Source of the DNA: Rhizobacter sp. SG703
Lineage (GTDB): Bacteria > Pseudomonadota > Gammaproteobacteria > Burkholderiales > Burkholderiaceae_C
Assembly (NCBI RefSeq): GCF_012275445.1
Contig: NZ_JAAZQK010000006.1
Location: forward strand, 262,825-326,824
DNA length: 64,000 bases
Direction: 5' to 3'
The translations under genes were made by a program, and so were the position numbers. The notes under the pieces are model-generated. The model was not told the DNA's origin. It made no database searches and saw only the letters and a list, made by a program, of their open reading frames with translations. Positions 32,802-41,507 of the stretch are shown one piece after another. Within the stretch, counting starts at the first letter, position 1, and each line of letters starts with the position of its first letter.

Positions 32802-34472
32802 ATGCGCGTACGCAACGAGAACGGCGGCCTGACGGCGATGGCCGTGGCCGGCACCTACGTGGTGCTGCTGGGCTGGGACATGCCCGAGGCGACCCTGCTG
32901 GCGCAAGGCGTGCTGGGTTTCGCGGTGCGGCGGCTGCGCGAGCGCGACGGCGAGCGCATCTGGCTGTCGGGCATGAAGACCTTCGAGCAGGTCGAGCCCT
33001 TCCCGGTGCCGGACGAGCCGGTGACGAGCTTCCTGCACCCGCTGCAGACCTTCCAGTGGGCCGACTACAGCGCCTCGCCCGACGAGCGCTACGTCTACAC
33101 CATCGTCCCGATGGGCGGCGCGCCGGGCGCGCTGGTGCTCGGGCCGGGAGTCGACCTGGCGGTGGCGACCGAGCGGGTCGACCAGGGCCGGCACGCGGTC
33201 TTCTTCAACCGCGGCGCGGTCGCGTCGCAGGAGTACGCGCGGCGCTTCCAGAACCGGCCGCCGGACGACGTCGGACCGTCGGCGTTCAACTGGCTGTCGC
33301 GCGGGCTGGTCGAAGGCCTGGAAGCCTTCATCGGGCAGGCGGCGCAAGGCGATGCGCTGGAGGGCGCGTTCTTCGAGTTCAAGAGCCCGCGCATCTACAC
33401 CGCGTTGAAGGCCGCGAAGGCGCGCGGCGCGGCCGTCTCGGTGCTGTACGACGGCGACAGCCAGGGCGAGGGCAACGACAAGGCCCTCGAAGGCCAGGGC
33501 ATGGACGGCATGGTCAAGTCGCGCGAGCACGCCGGCGGCTTCGCGCACAACAAGTTCCTCGTGCTGATGCAGGCCGGTGTGCCGAAGCAGGTGTGGACCG
33601 GCTCGACCAACCTGAGCGTCAACGGCATGTTCGGCCATTCGAACAATGCCCACATCGTGCGCGACGACGCGATCGCGGCCCGCTACCACCAGTACTGGCT
33701 GCTGCTGGACAGCGACCAGACGCGCAAGCCGACCGCGACGCAGGACGAGGCACTGTCGCCGCTGCCGGCCGACGGCTCGCCGCTCGACGCGCTGTTCTCG
33801 CCGCGGCTCGGCCTGCAGGCGCTCGACTGGTACGCCGGGCTCGCGGCCGGTGCGAAGCGCGGCGTGTTCATGACCTTCGCGTTCGGCATGAACAGCCGCT
33901 TCGTGCCGTCGTACGACAAGACCGACGACGTGCTTCGCTTCGCGCTGATGGAGAAGAAGGGCACCGGCAGGACCTACAAGGCGCAGGCCGCCGAGATCGA
34001 CCGCATCCGCCGGCACCCGAACGTGACGGTGGCGGTGGGCAACCGCGTCGAGCTGAACCTGTTCGACCGCTGGCTCGCCGAGCTCGACCGCATCGCCGAC
34101 GAGGCGCACGTGCTGTATGTGCACACGAAGTACATGCTGGTGGACCCGCTCGGCGACACGCCGACGGTGGTGGTGGGATCAGCCAACTTCTCGGCGGCGT
34201 CGACCACCGACAACGACGAGAACATGCTGGTGATCCGCGGCGACACCGCGGTGGCCGACATCTACCTCGGCGAGTTCATGCGGCTGTTCTCGCACTACGC
34301 CTTCCGCGAGTCGCTGCAGTTCAAGGACGCCACCTCGGACGCGAATGCCCTGTTGCGCAAGTACCTGGTGCCGTCGCCAGACTGGATCCACGGCGGCGGC
34401 GGTGCAGGGCAGAGCTACTTCAGGGCGGGGTCGGACCGGGCGCTGCGGCGCTTGTATTTCTCGGGGCAGTAG
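32802..34472 (+). CDS. Phospholipase D-superfamily protein with two HKD motifs
   Basis: A 556-residue protein with two PLD half-sites: HNKFLVLM followed by TGSTNLSVNGMFGHSNN near residue 255, and HTKYMLVD followed by GSANFSAASTTDNDENM near residue 445. This suggests a bilobed active site in one chain. The first ~180 residues (beta-rich) are not assigned. There is no signal peptide or membrane helix, which points to a cytoplasmic nuclease or phospholipase, or to a substrate of a secretion system. It follows the DUF2278/lamin-tail gene by 27 bases and is convergent with urtE, with a 7-base gap. Substrate is unknown. Confidence 0.87.
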   Translation: MRVRNENGGLTAMAVAGTYVVLLGWDMPEATLLAQGVLGFAVRRLRERDGERIWLSGMKTFEQVEPFPVPDEPVTSFLHPLQTFQWADYSASPDERYVYTIVPMGGAPGALVLGPGVDLAVATERVDQGRHAVFFNRGAVASQEYARRFQNRPPDDVGPSAFNWLSRGLVEGLEAFIGQAAQGDALEGAFFEFKSPRIYTALKAAKARGAAVSVLYDGDSQGEGNDKALEGQGMDGMVKSREHAGGFAHNKFLVLMQAGVPKQVWTGSTNLSVNGMFGHSNNAHIVRDDAIAARYHQYWLLLDSDQTRKPTATQDEALSPLPADGSPLDALFSPRLGLQALDWYAGLAAGAKRGVFMTFAFGMNSRFVPSYDKTDDVLRFALMEKKGTGRTYKAQAAEIDRIRRHPNVTVAVGNRVELNLFDRWLAELDRIADEAHVLYVHTKYMLVDPLGDTPTVVVGSANFSAASTTDNDENMLVIRGDTAVADIYLGEFMRLFSHYAFRESLQFKDATSDANALLRKYLVPSPDWIHGGGGAGQSYFRAGSDRALRRLYFSGQ

Positions 34473-34479
34473 GCGCGGT

Positions 34480-35172
34480 TCAGATCGACATCCGGTCGCG
34501 CACGCCCTCGGCTTCCATGTCCTTCCCGCGCCCGCGCTGGATGATCTCGCCGCGCTCCATCACCAGGTACTGGTCGGCGAGCTCGGCGGCGAAGTCGTAG
34601 TACTGCTCCACCAGCACGATGGCCATCGTCTTGCGGTCGGCCAGCATGCGGATCACGCGGCCGATGTCCTTGATGACGCTCGGCTGGATGCCTTCGGTCG
34701 GCTCGTCGAGGATCAGCAGCTTCGGCCCCGCCGCCAGCGCGCGCGCGATGGCCAGTTGCTGCTGCTGGCCGCCCGACAGGTCGCCGCCGCGGCGGTTGAT
34801 CATCTGCTTGAGCACCGGAAACAGCTCGAACAGCTCGGCCGGCACCGGCGTGCCGCCGCTCTTGTACGCCAGGCCCATTCGCAGGTTCTCGTCGACCGTC
34901 AGCCGGCCGAAGATCTCGCGGCCCTGCGGCACGTAGCCGACGCCCTTGCGCACCCGGTCGTACGGCGTGTCGTGCGTGATGTCCTGGCCGTCGAGCTGGA
35001 TGCTGCCGGTCTTCACCGGCACCACACCCATCAGGCTCTTCAGCAGCGTCGTCTTGCCCACGCCGTTGCGCCCGAGCACCACGGTCACCTCGCCGAGCCG
35101 GGCCTCGAAGCCAAGGTTGCGCAGGATGTGCGACCCGCCGTAGTACTGGTTGATCCCTTCGACCTTCAGCAT
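34480..35172 (-). CDS. urtE: Urea ABC transporter ATPase UrtE
   Basis: A 230-residue ATPase, the LivF-like subunit of the urea importer. Walker A is GRNGVGKTTLLKS, the signature is LSGGQQQQLAIARAL, Walker B is KLLILDEPTEG and the H-loop region is VLVEQYYDF (Gln-Tyr-Tyr in place of the usual His, as is typical for UrtE/LivF proteins). It is the last gene of urtABCDE and starts 3 bases after urtD. With UrtD it drives import of urea, which urease then splits. Confidence 0.94.
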   Translation of the reverse strand: MLKVEGINQYYGGSHILRNLGFEARLGEVTVVLGRNGVGKTTLLKSLMGVVPVKTGSIQLDGQDITHDTPYDRVRKGVGYVPQGREIFGRLTVDENLRMGLAYKSGGTPVPAELFELFPVLKQMINRRGGDLSGGQQQQLAIARALAAGPKLLILDEPTEGIQPSVIKDIGRVIRMLADRKTMAIVLVEQYYDFAAELADQYLVMERGEIIQRGRGKDMEAEGVRDRMSI

Positions 35173-35175
35173 GGC

Positions 35176-36069
35176 TCAGCGTCCCAAATAGACTTCGACG
35201 ACCTTGTCGTCGGCCTGCACCTCGGACAACAGGCCTTCGGCCAGCACGCTGCCTTCGTGCAGCACCGTCACCTTCTTGCCGTTGCGCCCGTTCTGCGTCA
35301 GCGCGCCGACGAACTTCATGTCGTGCTCGACCACCACCAGCGAGTGGTTGCCTTCGAGCGACAGGAACAGCTCGGCGGTGCGCTCGGTCTCTTCGTCGGT
35401 CATGCCGGCCACCGGTTCGTCGAGCAGCAGCAGCTTCGGGTCCTGCATCAGCAGCATGCCGATCTCCAGCCACTGCTTCTGCCCGTGCGACAGCAGCCCG
35501 GCGACGCGCTGCGCGCCGTCCTTCAGGTGGATCAGCGCCAGCATCGCGCCGATACGGTCGAGCTGCTCGCCGTTCAGGCGGAAGAACATCGACGAGCGCA
35601 CGCCGCGGTCGGCCTTCAGCGCGAGCTCCAGGTTCTCGAACACCGTCAGCTGCTCGAACACCGTCGGCTTCTGGAACTTGCGGCCGACGCCGATCGACGC
35701 GATCTCGTTCTCGCGCAGCCGCAGCAGGTCGATGGTGGAGCCGAAGAAGGCGCGGCCGGCATCGGGCCGGGTCTTGCCGGTGATCACGTCCATCATCGTC
35801 GTCTTGCCGGCGCCGTTCGGGCCGATGATGCAGCGCAGCTCGCCGGCGCCGATGTTCAGCGACAGCGCGTTCAGCGCCTTGAAGCCGTCGAAGCTGACGG
35901 TGATGTCGTCCAGGTACAGGATCGCGCCGTGCCGGGTGTCGAGCACGCCCTCCTCGACCACGCGGCCGTAGCTCGCCGTTCGCCCGCCCGAGGTGCCCGG
36001 GCCGCCCCGCTCCTTGTTCGCCAGCGCCTCGCGTACGCGCGCGCCGGCCTCCATCAGTTCGGGCGTCAT
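35176..36069 (-). CDS. urtD: Urea ABC transporter ATPase UrtD
   Basis: A 297-residue ATPase, the LivG-like subunit. It has an extended N-terminus of about 45 residues before the ABC core. Walker A is GPNGAGKTTMMDV, the signature is LSHGQKQWLEIGMLL, Walker B is KLLLLDEPVAGMTDEE and the H-loop is VVEHDMKFV. The signature LSHGQKQW and the run RENEIASIGVGRKFQKPTVFE are characteristic of UrtD and separate it from amino acid LivG proteins. Its ATG overlaps the urtC stop by four bases. Confidence 0.95.
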   Translation of the reverse strand: MTPELMEAGARVREALANKERGGPGTSGGRTASYGRVVEEGVLDTRHGAILYLDDITVSFDGFKALNALSLNIGAGELRCIIGPNGAGKTTMMDVITGKTRPDAGRAFFGSTIDLLRLRENEIASIGVGRKFQKPTVFEQLTVFENLELALKADRGVRSSMFFRLNGEQLDRIGAMLALIHLKDGAQRVAGLLSHGQKQWLEIGMLLMQDPKLLLLDEPVAGMTDEETERTAELFLSLEGNHSLVVVEHDMKFVGALTQNGRNGKKVTVLHEGSVLAEGLLSEVQADDKVVEVYLGR

Positions 36070-37199
36070 GCCTTCACCTCACCCTTGCTGCCGCGCTGGA
36101 ACCGGCGCGCGAGCCCGACGATGCCTTGCGGCAGGAACAGCGTCACCGCGATGAACAGCGCGCCGAGGAAATACAGCCAGAACTCCGGGAAGGCCTGCGT
36201 GAACCAGCTCTTGGCGCCGTTGACGAAGAAGGCGCCGACGATCGGCCCGACCAGCGTGCCGCGCCCGCCGACCGCGGCCCAGACCGCGATCTCGATGCTG
36301 GCGGCCGGCGACATCTCGCCCGGGTTGATGATGCCGACCTGCGGCACGTACAGCGCACCGGCGATGCCGCACATCACCGCCGAGATGACCCAGATGCAGA
36401 GCTTGTAGCGCAGCGGGTCGTAGCCGGTGAACATCACGCGGCTCTCGGCGTCGCGGATCGCCTGCAGCACGCGGCCGAACTTGCTGCCCACCAGCCAGCG
36501 GGACAGCAGGAAGAAGCCGATCAGCGCGAGGCCGCTCAGCACGAACAGCGTCATCCGCATCGACGGCGTCGCGATCGGGTGGCCGAGGATGCGCTTGAAG
36601 TCGGTGAAGCCGTTGTTGCCGCCGAAGCCGGTCTCGTTGCGGAAGAACAGCAGCATCGCCGCATAGGTCATCGCCTGCGTGATGATCGAGAAGTACACGC
36701 CCTTGATGCGCGAGCGGAACGCGAAGAAGCCGAACACGAACGCGAGCAGCCCCGGCACCAGGACGACCAGCAGCAGCGTCGCGGCAAAGCTGTCGCTCGC
36801 CGCCCAGTGCCACGGCAGCGACTTCCAGTCGAGGAAGACCATGAAGTCGGGCAGGTCGGACTGGTAGTTGCCGTCGCGCCCGATCTGGCGCATCAGGTAC
36901 ATGCCCATCGCATAGCCGCCGAGCGCGAAGAACACGCCGTGGCCGAGCGACAGGATGCCGGTGTAGCCCCAGATCAGGTCCATCGCCAGCGCGCAGATCG
37001 CATAGCACATGATCTTGCCGGCCAGGCCGATCGCGTAGTCGCTCAGGTGCAGCGCGCTGTCCTGCGGCACCGCGAGGTTCAGCACCGGCGCCAGCACGAC
37101 GACGGCGACCAGCGCGGCCAGCACGCCGCCCCAGGCGGTGAACGACAGCATCTGCGTGCGCGGGCCGACGGCCGCCGCAGGGGTGAGGACGGCGCTCAT
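36066..37199 (-). CDS. urtC: Urea ABC transporter permease UrtC
   Basis: A 377-residue LivM-type inner-membrane permease with about ten hydrophobic helices. Typical segments: DLIWGYTGILSLGHGVFFALGGY, FRSRIKGVYFSIITQAMTYA and AAVGGRGTLVGPIVGAFFVN. With UrtB it forms the urea channel of the importer. The start overlaps the urtB stop by four bases (ATGA), continuing the tight coupling of the operon. No anomaly was noted. Confidence 0.94.
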   Translation of the reverse strand: MSAVLTPAAAVGPRTQMLSFTAWGGVLAALVAVVVLAPVLNLAVPQDSALHLSDYAIGLAGKIMCYAICALAMDLIWGYTGILSLGHGVFFALGGYAMGMYLMRQIGRDGNYQSDLPDFMVFLDWKSLPWHWAASDSFAATLLLVVLVPGLLAFVFGFFAFRSRIKGVYFSIITQAMTYAAMLLFFRNETGFGGNNGFTDFKRILGHPIATPSMRMTLFVLSGLALIGFFLLSRWLVGSKFGRVLQAIRDAESRVMFTGYDPLRYKLCIWVISAVMCGIAGALYVPQVGIINPGEMSPAASIEIAVWAAVGGRGTLVGPIVGAFFVNGAKSWFTQAFPEFWLYFLGALFIAVTLFLPQGIVGLARRFQRGSKGEVKA

Positions 37200-38797
37200 G
37201 CTTCGGCACTCCGGCCTTTCATCGCGAAGATGCCCTGCGGCCGCTTCTGGATGAAGATGACGATGAAGACCAGCACCATGATCTTCGCGAGCACGGCGCC
37301 CTGCCAGCCTTCGAGCAGCTTGTTCAGCACGCCCAGGCCGAGCGCCGCGTAGACGGTGCCGGCCAGCTGGCCGACCCCGCCGAGCACGACCACCATGAAC
37401 GAGTCGACGATGTAGCCCTGCCCGAGGTCGGGCCCGACGTTCCCGATCTGCGACAGCGCGCAGCCGGCCAGCCCGGCGATGCCGGATCCGAGCGCGAATG
37501 CGCAGGTGTCGATGCGCGCGGTGTTGACACCCATGCAGGCGGCCATCCGGCGGTTCTGCGTGACGCCGCGCACGAACAGCCCGAGCCGGGTGTGCGCGAT
37601 CAGCAGTGCGACGCCGGCCAGCACCAGCACCGCGAACGCGAGGATCGCGATGCGGTTGAACGGCAGCGTCAGGTTGCTCAGCACCTCGACGCCGCCGGAC
37701 AGCCACGACGGGTTCTCGACCTGCACGTTCTGCGCGCCGAAGAGCGAGCGCACGCCCTGCATCAGCACCAGGCTGATGCCCCAGGTGGCCAGCAGCGTCT
37801 CGAGCGGGCGGCCGTACAGCCAGCGGATCACGCTGCGTTCGAGCGCCGCGCCGACCAGTGCGGCGGCCAGGAACGATGCCGGGATCGCGACGATCACGTA
37901 GGCGTCGAACAGGCCCGGCAGGTGCGACTTGAACAGGTTCTGCACCACGTAGGTCGCGTAGGCGCCGATCATCATCAGCTCGCCGTGCGCCATGTTGATC
38001 ACGCCCATCAACCCGTAGGTGATGGCCAGGCCGAGCGCGACCAGCAGCAGGATGCTGCCGAGGCTGACGCCGGTGAACAGCACGCCGAGGCGTTCGCCCC
38101 ACGCGAGGCGTGCGTCGATCGCGCCGAGCGCGATGCCGAGCTGGCTGCGGATGTCGACCTCGGTCTCGCCGCCGTCGGCCGCGGGCTTCAGGCGTTCGAG
38201 GATCAAGGTCTTGGTGGCCGGCGTCAGGCTGCCGGCGAGTGCGCGGGCGGCCTCCATGCGCTTGCCGGCGTCGGTCGACGACACCAGGATCGCGGCGCGC
38301 ACCTGCGTCAGCTGTTCCTTCAGCGCGGCGTCCTGTTCGGCGGCAAGTGCCTTCTCGATCAGCGGCAGCCGGCCTTCGTCGGCCTCCTCCTTCAGCGCCT
38401 TGATCGCGGCGCGGCGCTCGCCGAGGTCGTGCGAAAAGAGCTTCAGCGCGGCCAGCGCGCCTTCGAGCTCGCGGCGCATCTGGTTGCTGTTGACGAGGTC
38501 TTCGGCGCCGTCGGGGAGCCTGGCATCGGCACCGGTCGCGGCATCGCTCGCCTTGTCGCCGCGCACGATGAAGACCTTGTCGCCGGCGAGCTTCACCGCG
38601 TCGTCGAGCATCGCCTGCACGAACGCGGCGAGCCCGTCGTCGCCACGGGCCAGCGAGGCCTGCAGCGCGGCGATGCGCTCTTCGTTCTCGCCCTTGGCGA
38701 GGGCCAGTGCCTGCGGCGGCGTCAGCGCGTGGACCGCGCCGAACGACAGGCCGAGCAGCAAGGCGACCAGCCAGCGTCGTGCATGCATGGGAAACAT
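37196..38797 (-). CDS. urtB: Urea ABC transporter permease UrtB
   Basis: A LivH-type permease of about 533 residues. It has a signal sequence (WLVALLLGLSFGAVHA), an extra periplasmic helical domain of some 200 residues that is typical of UrtB and absent from amino acid LivH, then the membrane domain starting LGVLFTGVSLGSILLLVALGLAITYGLMGVINMAHGELMM (in outline). The start is uncertain: ATGs at 38797 and 38788 are both possible and neither has a good ribosome site; an upstream GTG at 38836 overlaps a hairpin and is unlikely. Confidence 0.92.
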   Translation of the reverse strand: MFPMHARRWLVALLLGLSFGAVHALTPPQALALAKGENEERIAALQASLARGDDGLAAFVQAMLDDAVKLAGDKVFIVRGDKASDAATGADARLPDGAEDLVNSNQMRRELEGALAALKLFSHDLGERRAAIKALKEEADEGRLPLIEKALAAEQDAALKEQLTQVRAAILVSSTDAGKRMEAARALAGSLTPATKTLILERLKPAADGGETEVDIRSQLGIALGAIDARLAWGERLGVLFTGVSLGSILLLVALGLAITYGLMGVINMAHGELMMIGAYATYVVQNLFKSHLPGLFDAYVIVAIPASFLAAALVGAALERSVIRWLYGRPLETLLATWGISLVLMQGVRSLFGAQNVQVENPSWLSGGVEVLSNLTLPFNRIAILAFAVLVLAGVALLIAHTRLGLFVRGVTQNRRMAACMGVNTARIDTCAFALGSGIAGLAGCALSQIGNVGPDLGQGYIVDSFMVVVLGGVGQLAGTVYAALGLGVLNKLLEGWQGAVLAKIMVLVFIVIFIQKRPQGIFAMKGRSAEA

Positions 38798-38829
38798 CGA
38801 GGGAAATCCGTCCTGCTCAGATTCGACAA

Positions 38830-38854
38830 GGGCCACCCGGTCGCCGGGTGGCCC
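38830..38854. promoter_or_regulatory. Perfect 11-pair hairpin between urtA and urtB
   Basis: GGGCCACCCGG, loop TCG and CCGGGTGGCCC form an uninterrupted stem. It lies in the 83-base gap downstream of urtA. There is no T-run in the direction of urt transcription, so it probably acts as a partial terminator or as a 3' mRNA stabiliser, giving more binding protein than permease. Structure seen; role inferred from common practice in ABC importer operons. Confidence 0.65.
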
Positions 38855-38880
38855 GTTTCTCGGGTCAGCGGTTCAGCCGA

Positions 38881-40155
38881 TCACGACTTCTTCTCGGGCT
38901 CATCCTTCTTCTTGTCGTTGCCTTCGATGTACGGGCTCCACGGCTTGGCCTTCACCGGGGCGGGGGTCTTCCACACCACGTTGAACTGGCCGTCGGCCTT
39001 CACTTCGCCGATGAACACCGGCTTGTGCAGGTGGTGGTTCTTCGCGTCCATCGTCGACACGAAGCCGCCCGGAGCCGGGAAGGTCTGGCCGGCCATCGCG
39101 GCGATGACCTTGTCGGTGTCGGTGCTGCCGGCCTTCTTGACCGCCTGCGCCCACATGTGGATGCCGATGTAGGTGGCTTCCATCGGGTCGTTGGTCAGCG
39201 GCTTGTCGGCACCCGGCAGGTTCTTCGCCTTCGCGTACTCGGCCCACTGCTTCTTGAAGGCGTCGTTGGTCGGGTTCTTGATCGACATGAAGTAGTTCCA
39301 TGCCGCGAGGTGGCCGACCAGCGGCTTGGTGTCGACGCCGCGCAGTTCTTCTTCGCCGACCGAGAAGGCCACCACCGGCACGTCGGTCGCCTTCAGGCCC
39401 TGGTTGCCCAGTTCCTTGTAGAACGGCACGTTCGAGTCGCCGTTGATCGTCGAGATGACGGCGGTCTTGCCGCCGGCCGAGAACTTCTTGACGTCGGCGA
39501 CGATGGTCTGGTAATCGCTGTGGCCGAACGGCGTGTACTTCTCGTCGATGTCGCTGTCCTTCACGCCCTTGCTCTTCAGGAAGGCGCGCAGGATCTTGTT
39601 GGTGGTGCGCGGGTAGACGTAGTCGGTGCCGAGCAGCACGAAGCGCTTGGCGCCGCCGCCGGCCTTGCTCATCAGGTATTCGACCGCGGGGATGGCCTGC
39701 TGGTTGGGCGCCGCGCCGGTGTAGAACACGTTCTTGCTGAGTTCTTCGCCTTCGTACTGCACCGGGTAGAACAGCAGGCCGTTGAGTTCCTCGACGACCG
39801 GCAGCACCGACTTGCGCGACACGCTGGTCCAGCAGCCGAACATCACCGCGACCTTGTCCTGGCTGATCAGCTGCTTGGCCTTCTCGGCGAACAGCGGCCA
39901 GTTGGAGGCCGGGTCGACGACGACGGGTTCGAGCTGCTTGCCGAGCACGCCGCCCTTGGCGTTGATTTCGGCGATCGTCATCAGCGCCGTGTCCTTCAGC
40001 ACGGTCTCCGAGATCGCCATCGTGCCCGACAGCGAGTGCAGGATGCCGACCTTGATGGTGTCGGCGGCCTGCGCGAACAGCGGCAGGCCGAGGGCGGCGA
40101 CGCCGAGCGACACGGCGCTCAGCGACGCGGCGAAATTGCGGCGGGATGACTTCAT
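38881..40155 (-). CDS. urtA: Urea-binding protein UrtA
   Basis: A 424-residue periplasmic binding protein for urea. The N-terminal signal begins MKSSRRNFAA, a twin-arginine-like start, followed by a hydrophobic run and cleavage near AQAADT. The mature protein has UrtA hallmarks: VGILHSLSGTMAISETVLKD, VAVMFGCWTSVSRKSVLPVVEE, LFYPVQYEGEELSKNVFYTGA and INGDSNVPFYKELGNQG. A Lys/Glu-rich tail ends the protein. It is the first gene of the urt operon. The 305-base upstream gap should hold the promoter. Confidence 0.96.
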   Translation of the reverse strand: MKSSRRNFAASLSAVSLGVAALGLPLFAQAADTIKVGILHSLSGTMAISETVLKDTALMTIAEINAKGGVLGKQLEPVVVDPASNWPLFAEKAKQLISQDKVAVMFGCWTSVSRKSVLPVVEELNGLLFYPVQYEGEELSKNVFYTGAAPNQQAIPAVEYLMSKAGGGAKRFVLLGTDYVYPRTTNKILRAFLKSKGVKDSDIDEKYTPFGHSDYQTIVADVKKFSAGGKTAVISTINGDSNVPFYKELGNQGLKATDVPVVAFSVGEEELRGVDTKPLVGHLAAWNYFMSIKNPTNDAFKKQWAEYAKAKNLPGADKPLTNDPMEATYIGIHMWAQAVKKAGSTDTDKVIAAMAGQTFPAPGGFVSTMDAKNHHLHKPVFIGEVKADGQFNVVWKTPAPVKAKPWSPYIEGNDKKKDEPEKKS

Positions 40156-40460
40156 GGAGAACGCTCCTGTGGGTTGTGTCTTGCGTCCCTCTTCGGGTGG
40201 GGACGGACGAGACGCAGGTTACGGAGCGGGCCGGATTCGAGGAATACGACAGATGGCGTACAGCCGCTGAGCTGCTGAAACCTGTTACACGTGCTTGTAG
40301 ATTGAGCGGTGACCGCCCAGGTGGCAAGGACGCGGGGTTTCCGCTTGGTGGAAAGGGAAGCGCCTGAACAGTCGGACGACGGGCACGCAACTGTTCGCGC
40401 GCTCAACGGTCTGATCAGTCTTTCCCCCCACCCGCCACCCGCCGCGCCAAGCCGCGCGAT
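40156..40460 (-). promoter_or_regulatory. Upstream region of the urt operon
   Basis: This 305-base stretch carries no gene. It lies downstream of a response-regulator gene and upstream of urtA on the same strand. I searched both strands by eye for a sigma-54 element (GG and GC ten bases apart in the right context) and saw none that was convincing. The segment near 40255-40330 is relatively AT-rich and is the most likely promoter area. No clear terminator for the preceding gene was seen. Confidence 0.4.
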
Positions 40461-41423
40461 TCAACCCCCGTGCCAGGGCGCCAGCGCCCGCACCTTCTGG
40501 ATCGCGAGCGATGCCGCCGCGTTGCGCGTCTCGACCCCGAGCTTCTCGAACACATGCTCCAGGTGCTTCTTCACCGTCGCCGGGCTGCTGCCGAGGATGT
40601 CGCCGATGTCGCGATTCGTCTTGCCCTTGGCGACCCAGTACAGCACCTCCGCCTCGCGCAGCGTCAGCCTGAAGGCCTGCAGCACCGCATCGACCGCCGC
40701 GGCGTCCGACACCTCGCGCATCACGATCAGCCAGTCGTCGTCGCTGGTGCGCTGCTGCAGCGAGAACACCAGCTGGCGCTCGCCGCGCACCACCGACAGC
40801 GAGGTCGGCTCGCGCCCTTCGGCCGCCAGCTGCGACTGCGCCTGCAGCCACGCCGCCAGCTCGGCCGGCACGTGGGCCGGCGGAGCGTCGAAGTAGCGCT
40901 GCATCAGCTCGCGCGCGAGCGCCGTCTGCCACACCGCGCGGCTGTTCTCGACCTGCCCGGTCACGTGGATCGCCATCGTCGCGTGGCCGAAGGCATCGAG
41001 CGCATTGCGGGCCTGCCGCGCCTGGCGCGCGCTCTGCATGTGCACCACCATGCGCGCCAGCACCTCCTGCGGGCGGATCGGCTTGGTGACGTAGTCGATG
41101 CCACCGGCCTGGAACGCGGCCACCACGTGCTCGGTCTCGGTCAGGCCGGTCATGAAGATGATCGGGATGTGCGAGGTGCCGGGCTGCGCCTTCAGCCGGC
41201 GTGCCACCTCGAAGCCGTCCATGCCGGGCATCACCGCGTCGAGCAGCACGATGTCGGGATCGGCCTGGATCGCCCGCTGCAACGCGCTCTCGCCATTGAC
41301 CGCCACCAGCACGGTGTAGCCCGCCTCGTCGAGCGCGTCGTGCAACAGCGACAGGTTGTCGGGCACGTCGTCGACGATGAGCACGACGTCGCTCAGGCTG
41401 CGGTCTGGGAGTCTCTCGGTCAT
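40461..41423 (-). CDS. Response regulator with LuxR-type HTH
   Basis: A 320-residue response regulator. The receiver domain (about residues 10-125) has the acidic pair VDDVPDN, the phosphorylation aspartate in DIVLLDAVMPGMDG, the FMTGLTE threonine and the lysine in YVTKPI. A ~110-residue linker of unknown fold follows. The C-terminal NarL/LuxR HTH has FRLTLREAEVLYWVAKGKTNRDIG and SSPATVKKHLEHVFEKL. The start MTERL was preferred over one nine codons upstream. It sits upstream of urtA on the same strand and about 7 kb from the NCS1-kinase fusion, its likely partner; control of urt or ure genes is inferred. Confidence 0.92.
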   Translation of the reverse strand: MTERLPDRSLSDVVLIVDDVPDNLSLLHDALDEAGYTVLVAVNGESALQRAIQADPDIVLLDAVMPGMDGFEVARRLKAQPGTSHIPIIFMTGLTETEHVVAAFQAGGIDYVTKPIRPQEVLARMVVHMQSARQARQARNALDAFGHATMAIHVTGQVENSRAVWQTALARELMQRYFDAPPAHVPAELAAWLQAQSQLAAEGREPTSLSVVRGERQLVFSLQQRTSDDDWLIVMREVSDAAAVDAVLQAFRLTLREAEVLYWVAKGKTNRDIGDILGSSPATVKKHLEHVFEKLGVETRNAAASLAIQKVRALAPWHGG

Positions 41424-41507
41424 GGCCGGCTGGGCGAGAAGGATGCGCACCGTACGGTGCAGGTGCGCAAGCGTAGCCGACGCCGGCCTTCCCGGGCCGA
41501 CCGGATT

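Noticed and set aside
38798-38836. An upstream GTG start for urtB giving 546 residues
   Set aside because: The extension runs over the intergenic hairpin and adds residues before the signal sequence. ATGs at 38797 or 38788 fit better.
40156-40460. A sigma-54 promoter before urtA
   Set aside because: No element with correct GG-GC spacing and acceptable context was found on the minus strand, so I do not claim one.
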